DNA from: GMQP-bins7 sp046727975 | GTDB taxonomy: Bacteria > Actinomycetota > Thermoleophilia > Gaiellales > Gaiellaceae | DNA: 64,000 nt | Reading direction: 5' to 3' | Assembly (NCBI GenBank): GCA_046727975.1 | Contig: JBKPDR010000035.1 | Location: forward strand, 1-64,000 | In this document: positions 49,384-57,011 of the stretch, one piece after another | Layout: each line of letters starts with the position of its first letter | Position numbering within the stretch: the first letter of the stretch is position 1 | Notes under the pieces: generated by a model | Database searches by the model: none | The model's input: only the letters and a program-made list of their open reading frames with translations | What the model was told of the DNA's origin: nothing | Translations under genes and position numbers: made by a program

Positions 49384-50522
49384 GTGACGAGCTCCCGGAG
49401 GTGGTGCACGGTGCGGCGTGCGTACCAGGCGACTTTTCCCACCAGGCCGGGCTCTGACACGTCAGACGCGGCCACGAGGCTCGATGCGGCGACAAGCTCA
49501 TCCCCGGCGTAGACCTCGATCGATCCGAGCGGCTGGCCTTCGCGGATGGGAAGGTCGACCGCGGACGGCGCGACGACCCGCTCCACGAGCGGAGTCCCTT
49601 CGTGGATCGTTCGCAGGATCGCACGCCGCGCGACGAGCTGAACCGGTGCCCGTCCGTATCCCGTTTCGGCCTCTCCGTACACGCGACCCGGGTCGACCGC
49701 GGCAACCCGGCGATAGCGCGCGAGGCCGTACTCGAGAAGCTCCTGGAGGGCCGCGTTTCGCTCCGAACGGGTATCGCTGCCGAGAACCGATCCGTAGACG
49801 GTCACACCCTTTGCGCGTGCACCGGCCGCCTCCGACCACCCTGCGGATGCGGTGTGTCCGGTCTTTCCGCCGATGAGTGGCGTCCAGCTGTCCAGGAGGT
49901 CGTCCGTCGTGGGGAAGGCGCGGCCGCCCGGGAGCACGACGACGCTGCGGTCGAGAGTCTCGCGGATGACGGGAATGCCCAGTGCGTACCGAACGAGACG
50001 GGTCGTGTCGCGCGCACTCGAGAGATGGCCCGCCGCGTCCAGGCCGTGCGCGTTGACGAACGTCGTGTCCGTCAGCCCGAGCTCCCGCGCTTTCGTGTTC
50101 ATCAGCGCAACGAAGCGCGACGCCGAGTTGCGGCCGACGTGGAGCGCGAGCGCTTCGGCGGCGTCGTTGGCGCTCCGCACGAGCATTCCCCTGAGCAGGT
50201 CGGAGACCGTCAGCCGCTCGCCCGGGCGGAGGAACACGGTCGATTCGCCGATCCCCGACGCGCGCGGGCTCACCGTCACCACGTCCGAGAGCCGGGCGTG
50301 CTCGAGTGTCACGACCGCGGTCATGAGCTTCGTGATGCTCGCGATCGGCCGGCGCACCCGCGCGTTGCGCTGTGCGAGCACCGAGTCGTCCTGGCCCTCG
50401 AGGTACCACGCTGCCGCGGACACACGCGGAGCCGCGGCGACGGTCGACGTTCCGTTCGAAGCCTGGACCGGCACCCCCAGGCTCGCGACGAGAGCAACGA
50501 CGGCCAGTAGTGCTCTGCCCAT
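49380..50522 (-). CDS. D-alanyl-D-alanine carboxypeptidase (penicillin-binding protein 5/6 family)
   Basis: Trims D-Ala from peptidoglycan pentapeptides outside the membrane. From the ATG at 50522 there are 380 residues: signal segment ALLAVVALVASLGVPVQA, then the serine enzyme motifs S62-I-T-K65 (ASITKLMTAVVTLEHA), S117-A-N (RSANDAAEALALHVG) and K220-T-G (IGGKTGHTASAGW). The C-terminal PBP5-type beta domain is about 270-360 (APSAVDLPIREGQPLGSIEV). A last helix VAWYARRTVHHLREL could anchor it. A TTG at 50549 in the same frame would place the start inside a palindromic repeat and is not preferred. Confidence 0.92.
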   Translation of the reverse strand: MGRALLAVVALVASLGVPVQASNGTSTVAAAPRVSAAAWYLEGQDDSVLAQRNARVRRPIASITKLMTAVVTLEHARLSDVVTVSPRASGIGESTVFLRPGERLTVSDLLRGMLVRSANDAAEALALHVGRNSASRFVALMNTKARELGLTDTTFVNAHGLDAAGHLSSARDTTRLVRYALGIPVIRETLDRSVVVLPGGRAFPTTDDLLDSWTPLIGGKTGHTASAGWSEAAGARAKGVTVYGSVLGSDTRSERNAALQELLEYGLARYRRVAAVDPGRVYGEAETGYGRAPVQLVARRAILRTIHEGTPLVERVVAPSAVDLPIREGQPLGSIEVYAGDELVAASSLVAASDVSEPGLVGKVAWYARRTVHHLRELVT

Positions 50523-50543
50523 CAGCGGCCGGAGACTACTAGT

Positions 50544-50583
50544 GCGCAAGAACGAAAACCGCGCGTGCGGATTTCGTTCGCGC
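50544..50583. repeat. GCGC-AA-bulge palindrome upstream of dacA
   Basis: A long hairpin: GCGC (50544-50547), AA bulge, GAACGAAA (50550-50557), an A-A mismatch, CCGC (50559-50562), loop GCGT, then GCGG, A, TTTCGTTC (50572-50579) and GCGC (50580-50583). Sixteen pairs in total. The same design occurs inside guaA with different but matching arm bases. It sits between dacA and pyrF. Confidence 0.75.
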
Positions 50584-50597
50584 CAAAATCCCTGAAG

Positions 50598-50618
50598 CGC
50601 GGCCGCGCAGGGGCCGCG
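50598..50618 (-). terminator. Possible terminator after pyrF
   Basis: A 7-bp GC stem, CGCGGCC (50598-50604) with GGCCGCG (50612-50618) and a 7-base loop, lies 29 bases beyond the pyrF stop. No T-run follows, so this is only a candidate. Confidence 0.35.
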
Positions 50619-50646
50619 GCGCCACTCCTTTCCATGGGCGCTTTGC

Positions 50647-51582
50647 TCACCACCCCGACGCTGACCACACCCGCGCCGCGAGCCGCTCGGCCTCCGCCGC
50701 CGCCGCGGCCCTCCAGTCCTCGTCGGTGTCGCGGAACGCGAAGATGACCGAGCGCGCGGCTGTCACGAGCGCGCTTGCCGGCCCGCTCGTGAAGGCTCGG
50801 GCAACGTCGGCGGGCGTCGCCCCTTGAGCGCCGACACCGGGTAGCAGCATGAGCGTCTGCGGCATGAGTTTGCGAGCCTCCGAGACGCCGCGGGGATGGG
50901 TCGCTCCCACGACCGCGCCGACGCTCGAGAGCCCGCGCTCCCCGACGAGGGGCTCGCCCCACTCGTGCACGAGCTCTGCGAGATGGTGCCACAGAGGTCG
51001 ACCGTCGAGCAGCGTCGCGTCCTGAACGTCCGCGGCGCCTGGATTCGAGGTACGGACGAGGAAGAAGACCCCGGCTCCGTGCCGGCGGCAGGCGGCGATG
51101 AACGGCTCACATCCGTCGTGTCCCATCAGCGGGTTTGCGGTGACCGCGTCCGCGAGCGGGGCCGAACCGTCACGCGGCTCGAGGAAGGCGGAGACGTACG
51201 CTCGCGACGTGGAGCCGATGTCACCTCGCTTCGCATCGACGACGACGACCAGCCCGATCGAGCGCGCGTAATCGCATACCTCCTCGAGCGCCTTGATGCC
51301 GTCGGCTCCGAGCGCCTCGAAGAACGCTGACTGCGGCTTCACGCCGACGACGTACGGGCCGACCGCATCCATGATCCCCTTGCAGAAGCGGGCGACCGCG
51401 GAGGCTGCGGCCGCGCGTCCGAGGACCGCTTCGCCGCGGAGCTCCATGGGCAGGAGGTCGAGGCGGGGGTCGAGGCCGACGACGAGCTGGCTCCGCTTCC
51501 GTTCCACGGCCTGGCCGACACGGTCCGCGAATCCGGGAGCGGTCGTCTGCAGTGCGAGACGTGCGCTTTCCACCCCCGACAC
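50647..51582 (-). CDS. pyrF: Orotidine-5'-phosphate decarboxylase (type 2)
   Basis: Last step of UMP synthesis. The 311-residue protein has the group 2 OMPDC pattern: LVVGLDPRLDLLP at the N-terminus, VVGVKPQSAFFEALGADGIK, the catalytic motif VVVDAKRGDIGSTSRAYVSA with Asp-x-Lys-x-x-Asp, NPLMGHDGCEPFI and LLPGVGAQGATPADVARAF. The length is typical of the long form found in actinobacteria. It sits upstream of dacA, separated by a palindrome and a GC hairpin. pyrE lies about 2 kb further upstream, beyond the exonuclease and HU genes. Confidence 0.96.
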   Translation of the reverse strand: MSGVESARLALQTTAPGFADRVGQAVERKRSQLVVGLDPRLDLLPMELRGEAVLGRAAAASAVARFCKGIMDAVGPYVVGVKPQSAFFEALGADGIKALEEVCDYARSIGLVVVVDAKRGDIGSTSRAYVSAFLEPRDGSAPLADAVTANPLMGHDGCEPFIAACRRHGAGVFFLVRTSNPGAADVQDATLLDGRPLWHHLAELVHEWGEPLVGERGLSSVGAVVGATHPRGVSEARKLMPQTLMLLPGVGAQGATPADVARAFTSGPASALVTAARSVIFAFRDTDEDWRAAAAAEAERLAARVWSASGW

Positions 51583-51633
51583 CGTACCGCTCTCCGCGAC
51601 GCCCCTCGCCGGCCCCCGCGGAGCCGCGCGGAG

Positions 51634-53271
51634 CTAACCAGCAAGAATCTCCTCCGCATCGAGAGCGACGACGCGGAGCTCCGGCCCCGGGCGGCGCAGA
51701 AAGCCCGCCACGACGAGCAGCTCGTCCGCATCCTCGGGAGCGAGCGACCGCTCCTGGAGCGCGGCCGCAGCGAGGCCGGCCTCGATCTCGACTCGTCCCG
51801 CGGGGCCCTCGGGCACCGTGCGGACCGCCGCGATCCGCCCGCCGGAAACGATGAACGCACGGCGGAAGCCCCGTTCGCGCGCGGGTGCGAGGATGCACAG
51901 CCGAGCTCGTCGCAGCCGTTCGAGCTCCTGTATGCGAGCAACAGCCTCCTCGAGGGCGGCAAGCCGGTCGCGCAGACGGGCGGCGTCCTCGAAGCGGAGA
52001 TCGCGTGCGAGCCGCCGCAGCTTCGCACGGAGAGCGGGCAGCGCCTCCGCCAAGTCGCCGCCGTCGAACGCGTCGAGCGCGCGCGCGGCAAGCTGGGCTC
52101 GGTACTTGCTGCGCAGCGGCCCGTTCGGCCCCGGCTCCGAGACGAGTGCCCAGCGTTCGCCCTTCCGCGCAAGATAGACGTAGCGATCCGGCCGCGACGC
52201 CCTCGCGTTCGCCGGCGGCCGCAGCTTCCGGATCAGACGCAGCTCCTCGAGTGCCGCCTCGAGCTCGGATCCGAAGAGCCGCCACTCGACACGGGCGAGC
52301 GCGCCGAGCGCAGCCTCGACGGAATGACGTTGCCGCGCGCCCGAGAAGTACGAGCGTAGGCGCGCGCGCAGGTCTCGCGCCTTGCCGACATAAAGGACGG
52401 CATCGTTGGCATCCCGGAAGAGATAGACGCCCGGCTTCGTCGGAGCGCCGGCGATGAGCGCGCGCTTCCCGTGGAGCCTCCGAGCGCGCGGAGCCGCGAG
52501 CTCGACGAGATCGCCGACGGTGCGCGCACCTCGTTCCTGGGCGAGCCCGAGGAGCGCGAGCAGCACCTCTGCAGTGGCGAGCGCATCCGGAAGCGCGCGG
52601 TGGCACGGCTGGACCGAGGAGCCGAAGAAGTATGCGAGCTGGGTGAGCGAGAACCGCTCGCTACGGCGGTCCAGGAGTCGCCTCGCGAGCCAGACGGTGT
52701 CGACGACCGGGGCGGCGCAGCGCCGGCCGGTCAGCCGCTCGAGCGCCTGATCGAGGAAGGCGACGTCGAAGCGGGCGTTGTGCGCGACGAGCGAGGCGTC
52801 GCCCGCGAACGCGAGGAAGCGGCGGACCGCGAGCTCTGGCCGTGGCGCCCGGCGCAGCTCGTCTGCGCGGATCCCCGTGAGCGCGGACAGGAAGGCCGGC
52901 AGCACGGTGCCGGGATTGACGAGGGTTTCGAAAGTGTCCGCGATCTCGAATTCGCGGACACGCACGGCTCCGATCTCGCAGATCCGGTTCCGACTGGCGG
53001 ACAGGCCCGTCGTCTCGAGGTCGAAGACGACGAACTCGGCATGCTCGAGCGCGATCTCGAGGTGTGGGCTTCTCGCGAGCCCGACACGAGCCCCGAGCCA
53101 CACGAGGCGCGCGTCGCTCTCGACGACGTCGGCCAGGAGCGAGCGGCACAGCTCAGCCGGTGCATGCTCCAGAGCGAACAGCACCCGTGCCGCCTCCTCG
53201 CTGCCGACAGGACCGTGCCGTGCCTGGACGAGCTCGACGAGCCGGTCGGCGGCGTCGAGCACGAGCTGCAT
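51634..53271 (-). CDS. DEDD 3'-5' exonuclease fused to a GIY-YIG (UvrC/Cho-like) nuclease, SOS-controlled
   Basis: A 545-residue repair protein. Residues about 78-245 form a DnaQ-type exonuclease (FVVFDLETTGLSASRNRICE with D84 and E86, SLVAHNARFDVAFLDQAL, HRALPDALATAEVLLALL). Residues about 280-365 form a GIY-YIG domain (KPGVYLFRDANDAVLYVGKA, DLRARLRSYFSG). A UvrB-binding-like helical region follows about 440-470 (ARDLRFEDAARLRDRLAALE). This exonuclease-UvrC-N-terminal fusion is known in actinobacteria. A perfect LexA-type box sits 12 bases upstream of the ATG at 53271, so DNA damage should induce it. Confidence 0.92.
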   Translation of the reverse strand: MQLVLDAADRLVELVQARHGPVGSEEAARVLFALEHAPAELCRSLLADVVESDARLVWLGARVGLARSPHLEIALEHAEFVVFDLETTGLSASRNRICEIGAVRVREFEIADTFETLVNPGTVLPAFLSALTGIRADELRRAPRPELAVRRFLAFAGDASLVAHNARFDVAFLDQALERLTGRRCAAPVVDTVWLARRLLDRRSERFSLTQLAYFFGSSVQPCHRALPDALATAEVLLALLGLAQERGARTVGDLVELAAPRARRLHGKRALIAGAPTKPGVYLFRDANDAVLYVGKARDLRARLRSYFSGARQRHSVEAALGALARVEWRLFGSELEAALEELRLIRKLRPPANARASRPDRYVYLARKGERWALVSEPGPNGPLRSKYRAQLAARALDAFDGGDLAEALPALRAKLRRLARDLRFEDAARLRDRLAALEEAVARIQELERLRRARLCILAPARERGFRRAFIVSGGRIAAVRTVPEGPAGRVEIEAGLAAAALQERSLAPEDADELLVVAGFLRRPGPELRVVALDAEEILAG

Positions 53272-53282
53272 GCCCCGAGGCT

Positions 53283-53302
53283 ATACGAACATATGTTCGT
53301 AT
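53283..53302 (-). promoter_or_regulatory. LexA binding site (SOS box)
   Basis: A 20-bp perfect palindrome with core CGAACATATGTTCG, matching the Gram-positive SOS consensus CGAAC-N4-GTTCG at every conserved position. It lies 12 bases upstream of the exonuclease-GIY-YIG start, where bound LexA would block transcription. The HU gene lies on the other side, upstream. Confidence 0.9.
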
Positions 53303-53314
53303 TCAAGAGCGACG

Positions 53315-53336
53315 AAAAGGCCGCCTCTCGGCGGCC
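53315..53336 (-). terminator. Rho-independent terminator of the HU gene
   Basis: Read on the minus strand: GGCCGCC (53336-53330), loop GAGA, GGCGGCC (53325-53319), then TTTT (53318-53315). It is 29 bases beyond the HU stop. Stem and T-run are both present, so this is the clearest intrinsic terminator in the window. Confidence 0.85.
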
Positions 53337-53364
53337 CCTCCGCACATGCGACCGAGAAGCCGCC

Positions 53365-53640
53365 TTAACTCTTGACAGCGGTCTTCAGCGCGCTACCGGC
53401 AGAGAACTTCGGAACGGTTGTCGCCGCAATCTGGACCTTCTCGCCCGTGCGCGGGTTGACACCCATGCGCGCAGCGCGATCCGAGGTCGAGAACTTGCCG
53501 AAGCCCGTGAAGGTCACCGAGTCGCCTCGCTTCAGCGTGTCGGTGATGCAGTCGAGCACCGCGTCTACGGCGACGCCGGCGTCCCGCTTCGACATACCGG
53601 CCTTGGCGGCGACTGCGTCCACGAAATCCTGCTTTGTCAC
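53365..53640 (-). CDS. DNA-binding protein HU
   Basis: Nucleoid protein that bends DNA as a dimer. The 91 residues read MTKQDFVDAVAAKAGMSKRD, then GDSVTFTGFGKFSTSDRAAR, and MGVNPRTGEKVQIAATTVPK with the intercalating Pro in the beta arm. The GTG at 53640 has a strong AGGAGGG site 5 bases upstream, chosen over the ATG at 53715. It lacks the long Lys/Ala-rich tail of mycobacterial HU. Own terminator follows at 53315-53336. Confidence 0.96.
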   Translation of the reverse strand: MTKQDFVDAVAAKAGMSKRDAGVAVDAVLDCITDTLKRGDSVTFTGFGKFSTSDRAARMGVNPRTGEKVQIAATTVPKFSAGSALKTAVKS

Positions 53641-53711
53641 TGTCCCTCCTCCTGACGTCGGGGTTCGGGTTCTTGGGGACCGAGGGACCCTAACAGTCCT
53701 TCGGATTTGGC

Positions 53712-54269
53712 TCAACCATGCTGTTTTGCGGCGGTTTTACGCATTTCCAGGAGCTCACCGGCTCGAAAGAGCGATCGCAACCGCACGCCGAGGCGCGCCA
53801 GCGCGTCGGAGCCGCCCTCCTCGCGATCGACCACACAGACGGCATTTCGTACGACGAGACCCTCGTTCCGGAGCGCTGACACGGCCTCTCCGAGAGCGCC
53901 TCCGGACGTGACGACATCCTCGACGAGACACACCAGCTCCCCCGGGTCGAACGCGCCCTCGATGCGTCTCTCCGTGCCGTATTCCTTGGTCTCACCGCGC
54001 ACGATGATGAACGGCAGACCGGACGCCATCGATGCCGAAGCAGCCAACGCCACCGCACCCAGCGCGGGTCCGGCGAGCCGCACGGCCTCCGGCTCGCACA
54101 CGGTGACCGTCGCCGCAAGACGCTCACCGATCGCCCGGAGCAGCTCCGGCTCAGTCTCGAAGCGATACTTGTCGAGGTACCAGGACGAGCGCCGCCCGGA
54201 ACGAAGGACGAACTCACCCTCGAGCAGAGCCCGCTCGACGAGGAGCCGCCCGAGGAGGTCCTCTTCCAT
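53712..54269 (-). CDS. pyrE: Orotate phosphoribosyltransferase
   Basis: Makes OMP from orotate and PRPP. The 185 residues have the PRPP signature CLVEDVVTSGGALGEAVSAL near residues 113-132, SGRRSSWYLDKYRFETEP at the N-terminal substrate site, VRLAGPALGAVALAAS, and the flexible catalytic loop IIVRGETKEYGTERRIEG. ATG at 54269 overlaps the stop of a small membrane protein gene (TGATG). The open frame upstream to 54800 belongs to antisense of neighbouring genes. pyrF lies downstream past two genes. Confidence 0.95.
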   Translation of the reverse strand: MEEDLLGRLLVERALLEGEFVLRSGRRSSWYLDKYRFETEPELLRAIGERLAATVTVCEPEAVRLAGPALGAVALAASASMASGLPFIIVRGETKEYGTERRIEGAFDPGELVCLVEDVVTSGGALGEAVSALRNEGLVVRNAVCVVDREEGGSDALARLGVRLRSLFRAGELLEMRKTAAKQHG

Positions 54270-54460
54270 CAGGGGCGAACGGCTGTGCGCGCGACCGTGG
54301 CGAGCCGTTCGAACCCGGGGCTGCCGGGCTCGAGCACGAGCGAGGAACCGTCGCCGTACGAGACTCCGGCGCGCTCCTGGGCCTCGCCCCGCCCGAAGAA
54401 GAAGCGCCACGCCCAGACAGTGAGCGCGACCAGGATCGCCACCCTCAGGAGCCGTCTCAC
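54269..54460 (-). CDS. Small single-pass membrane protein
   Basis: A 63-residue protein starting MRRLLRVAILVALTVWAWRF, one N-terminal hydrophobic helix with a basic start, so an anchored protein with a short outside part (GRGEAQERAGVSYGDGSSLV). No known family recognised. Its stop overlaps the pyrE ATG and its start overlaps the upstream gene by 4 bases, so it is embedded in an operon, which supports that it is translated. Confidence 0.7.
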   Translation of the reverse strand: MRRLLRVAILVALTVWAWRFFFGRGEAQERAGVSYGDGSSLVLEPGSPGFERLATVARTAVRP

Positions 54461-54855
54461 GTGCTGCCCTCGCCTTCCCTCGGCTTTCGTGCGCTCCTCC
54501 GACGCTTCGGCTTCGCCGGCACGTCGATCGCCTGCAGGCAGGTACGGAGGTCGTACGCGACGAGACCTGCGGTCGGGCGAGGGCGGGTTGTGGCGGCGAT
54601 GGTTCGCTCTCCCTCACGGAGAACGAAGATCGCGCCCTCGGCGAGCTCGACCTCCACGCGCGTGACCTCTTCGGTCCCCGAGCGCAGCTCGGCGGCGCCC
54701 GTGAGCAGGTCGCGCGCAGTCCGAGCGAGCGTCTCAGCCTCCTGGGGAGCGGCGAGCGTCGAGCCCGTGGTCGATCCCGCTGCATCGAGGACCACTGCAC
54801 GCTCGACCTGCGACGAGTCTTGCATCAGCTGCGCCAGTGCTTCTGCCGCCTCCAT
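54457..54855 (-). CDS. Roadblock/LC7-like or GAF-like small regulatory protein
   Basis: A 132-residue protein. AEALAQLMQDSSQVERAVVL, SGTEEVTRVEVELAEGAIFV and LREGERTIAATTRPRPTAGL, then LVAYDLRTCLQAID, resemble the Roadblock/LC7 fold (two-strand helix pattern plus late LVAYDLRTCL). In actinobacteria such proteins partner with small GTPases or kinases, though no partner is adjacent. The C-terminal tail KPKRRRSARKPREGEG is basic. ATG at 54855. The family call is by pattern only and could be wrong. Confidence 0.55.
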   Translation of the reverse strand: MEAAEALAQLMQDSSQVERAVVLDAAGSTTGSTLAAPQEAETLARTARDLLTGAAELRSGTEEVTRVEVELAEGAIFVLREGERTIAATTRPRPTAGLVAYDLRTCLQAIDVPAKPKRRRSARKPREGEGST

Positions 54856-54878
54856 TCGGGCGCCGACGCTACCACGGC

Positions 54879-55433
54879 TCAACGGCAACCGAGCGCACGT
54901 GCAAGCGCTCTCGCCGCCTGCGCACGGTGGGAGTGCTCGGACTTCCACGCGTTTCCGAGCTCGGCGACGGTTCGCTCCTCCCCGCGCGGGACGAAGATCG
55001 GGTCGTAGCCGAAACCCTCGCTCCCCCGGGGCGCCCGCGCGATGCCTCCGTCGAGCGTCCCGGTCCCGCGCACCTCCGACCGGTCGGGGGCGAGCACGAC
55101 CAGCTCGCAGACGTAGCGGGCTCGTCGATCGGCCACGCCTTCGAGCTCGGCGAGCAGGCGGGCAATCGGCTCGTCGGCCCACCGCGCTGACTCGACTCCG
55201 GGGCGTCCCCCGAGCGCCATGACCTCGATTCCGGAGTCCTCGCCTGCGACCCAGGCCTCGGGCGGGGCGTGCGTCCGACCGTGCCGCGCTTTGATGCGCG
55301 CGTTCTCGAGGAACGTCGCGCCACTCTCGTTCGGCTCGCCGGGTGCATCGAGGAGCGCGATCTCCCAGTCGGGCAACGCACGCCGTAGCTCTTGAAGCTT
55401 GTTGACGTTCCTCGACGCGAGAGCGAGCCTCAA
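54879..55433 (-). CDS. rdgB: dITP/XTP pyrophosphatase (RdgB/HAM1 family)
   Basis: Removes non-canonical purine nucleoside triphosphates to keep them out of DNA and RNA. The 184 residues start MRLALASRNVNKLQELRRAL with the S-x-N-x-x-K motif, then ESGATFLENARIKARHG, the metal site VAGEDSGIEVMALGGRPGVE, GSEGFGYDPIFVPRGEERTV and the end KSEHSHRAQAARAL. Overlaps rph by 4 bases, the common rph-rdgB pairing. Full length for the family. Confidence 0.95.
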   Translation of the reverse strand: MRLALASRNVNKLQELRRALPDWEIALLDAPGEPNESGATFLENARIKARHGRTHAPPEAWVAGEDSGIEVMALGGRPGVESARWADEPIARLLAELEGVADRRARYVCELVVLAPDRSEVRGTGTLDGGIARAPRGSEGFGYDPIFVPRGEERTVAELGNAWKSEHSHRAQAARALARALGCR

Positions 55434-56140
55434 GGGAGGGGCGCTGCGGCCGCGTCCCGCTGTGCTGCCGTGAGCTCCGTGATTCCCGCGGTCGCCACGT
55501 CGAGGAGGCGATCGAGCAGCTCCCGGGAGAAGGGATCACGCTCGGCAGTCGCCTGCACCTCGACGAGCAGGCCGTCGCCGGTCATGACGACGTTCATGTC
55601 CGTCTCCGCGTTCGAATCCTCTTCGTAGTCGAGGTCGAGGAGCGCCTCGCCGCGCACGATCCCGACGGAGACCGCCGCCACCGAGCCGGTGAGCGCCTTC
55701 GAGAGCCCGAAGCGGTCGAGAGCTCGGCTGGCGGCAATCCAAGCGCCGGTAATTCCGGCGCAGCGTGTGCCGCCGTCGGCCTGCAGGACGTCGCAGTCGA
55801 GCCAGAGCGTGCGCTCGCCGAGCGCTTCGAAATCACAGACCGCTCGCAGGGCGCGCCCGATCAGCCGCTGGATCTCGACCGTTCGTCCGTCGGGACGCCC
55901 GCGTGAGACCGCCCGCGGAGTGCGCTCGCCCGTCGAGGCGGGGAGCATGGAGTACTCGGCCGTCATCCAACCGCGGCCGCTGCCGTGCAGCCAGCGCGGG
56001 ACGCCGTCCTCCACGGTTGCGGTGCAGAGGACGCGCGTCTTCCCCTGGCTGTAGAGGACGGAGCCGTGCGGCTGCTGGAGGTAGTCCGCCTGGACCTCCA
56101 GCGGACGCAACTCATCCGCTCTGCGGCCGTCCGCTCTCAT
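55430..56140 (-). CDS. rph: Ribonuclease PH
   Basis: Phosphorolytic 3' exoribonuclease that trims tRNA precursors. The 236 residues include the start region MRADGRRADELRPLEVQADY, GSVLYSQGKTRVLCTATVED, GWMTAEYSMLPASTGERTPR, IQRLIGRALRAVCDFEALGE, CDVLQADGGTRCAGITGAW and LDYEEDSNAETDMNVVMTGD with the catalytic acidic residues. Overlaps murI by 4 bases upstream and rdgB by 4 bases downstream. The murI-rph-rdgB order is conserved in actinobacteria. Confidence 0.96.
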   Translation of the reverse strand: MRADGRRADELRPLEVQADYLQQPHGSVLYSQGKTRVLCTATVEDGVPRWLHGSGRGWMTAEYSMLPASTGERTPRAVSRGRPDGRTVEIQRLIGRALRAVCDFEALGERTLWLDCDVLQADGGTRCAGITGAWIAASRALDRFGLSKALTGSVAAVSVGIVRGEALLDLDYEEDSNAETDMNVVMTGDGLLVEVQATAERDPFSRELLDRLLDVATAGITELTAAQRDAAAAPLP

Positions 56141-56958
56141 GCCGCTGCGGCTGTCAGCATCGCCAGGTCGACGTGCTCGACCGTCGCGATCGGGAGCTGA
56201 AGGAATCGCGCGCCCATCTCCCTGAATTGACCCGGATCGCCCGTCGTCAGGAACCGATACGCGCCTTCGCGCGTCTCGTCGTTCTCGACCCCCTTGCGCG
56301 CGAGCGTCTCCGCGACCTCGCGTGCCGTTTCCTCGGCGGAGAAGACGAGCGTGACGCCGCGGCCGAAGACGCGCTGGAAGATCGGCCGGATCAGCGGGTA
56401 GTGGGTGCAGCCGAGGATGACGGTATCGACTTCTGCCTCCTTCAGCGGCGTCGCGTACTCACGCACCTCTGCCGTCGTCTGCTCGCCGAAGGGATCGTCG
56501 CCCTCGATCAGCGGCACGAGCCGCGGGCAGGCGACCGAGACGACCACGGCACCCGCGTCGAGCGCGGTCACGAGGTCCGGATAGCGCCCGCTCGCGACCG
56601 TCGCGGCGGTCGCCAGGAGCCCGATGCGCCGGTTCCGGGTCGCGAGCACGGCGGCGTGCGCCTCCGGCGCGAGCACGCCGACGATGGGCACTGCGAGCTG
56701 TCGCTGGAGGTCCGGCAACGCCGCCGCGGTCGCCGAGTTGCACGCGGCGACGATCAGCTTGACGCCCTCGCGCTCGAGGTAGCCCGCGATCTCCGCTGCG
56801 AAGAGCCGGATCTCCTCGAGCGGACGCGGGCCGTAGGGGAGCCGTGCGCCGTCGCCGAGGTACACGAAATCCTCGTGCGGGAGCGTGACGAGGCACTCGT
56901 GCAGGACGGTCAGGCCGCCCATCCCGGAGTCGAACACGCCGATCGGGCGCGCATCCAT
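56137..56958 (-). CDS. murI: Glutamate racemase
   Basis: Makes D-glutamate for peptidoglycan by a two-cysteine mechanism. The 273 residues have IGVFDSGMGGLTVLHECLVT at the start, C73 in LIVAACNSATAAALPDLQRQ, and C184 in TVILGCTHYPLIRPIF. Both catalytic Cys are encoded by ordinary Cys codons. ATG at 56958. First gene of the murI-rph-rdgB run; a plus-strand gene begins 53 bases away in the other direction. Confidence 0.96.
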   Translation of the reverse strand: MDARPIGVFDSGMGGLTVLHECLVTLPHEDFVYLGDGARLPYGPRPLEEIRLFAAEIAGYLEREGVKLIVAACNSATAAALPDLQRQLAVPIVGVLAPEAHAAVLATRNRRIGLLATAATVASGRYPDLVTALDAGAVVVSVACPRLVPLIEGDDPFGEQTTAEVREYATPLKEAEVDTVILGCTHYPLIRPIFQRVFGRGVTLVFSAEETAREVAETLARKGVENDETREGAYRFLTTGDPGQFREMGARFLQLPIATVEHVDLAMLTAAAA

Positions 56959-57011
56959 CCGCGGGATTCTACGAGGGCCCCCGAACGGTCCGTGATCTAC
57001 GCTTCCCGCCC

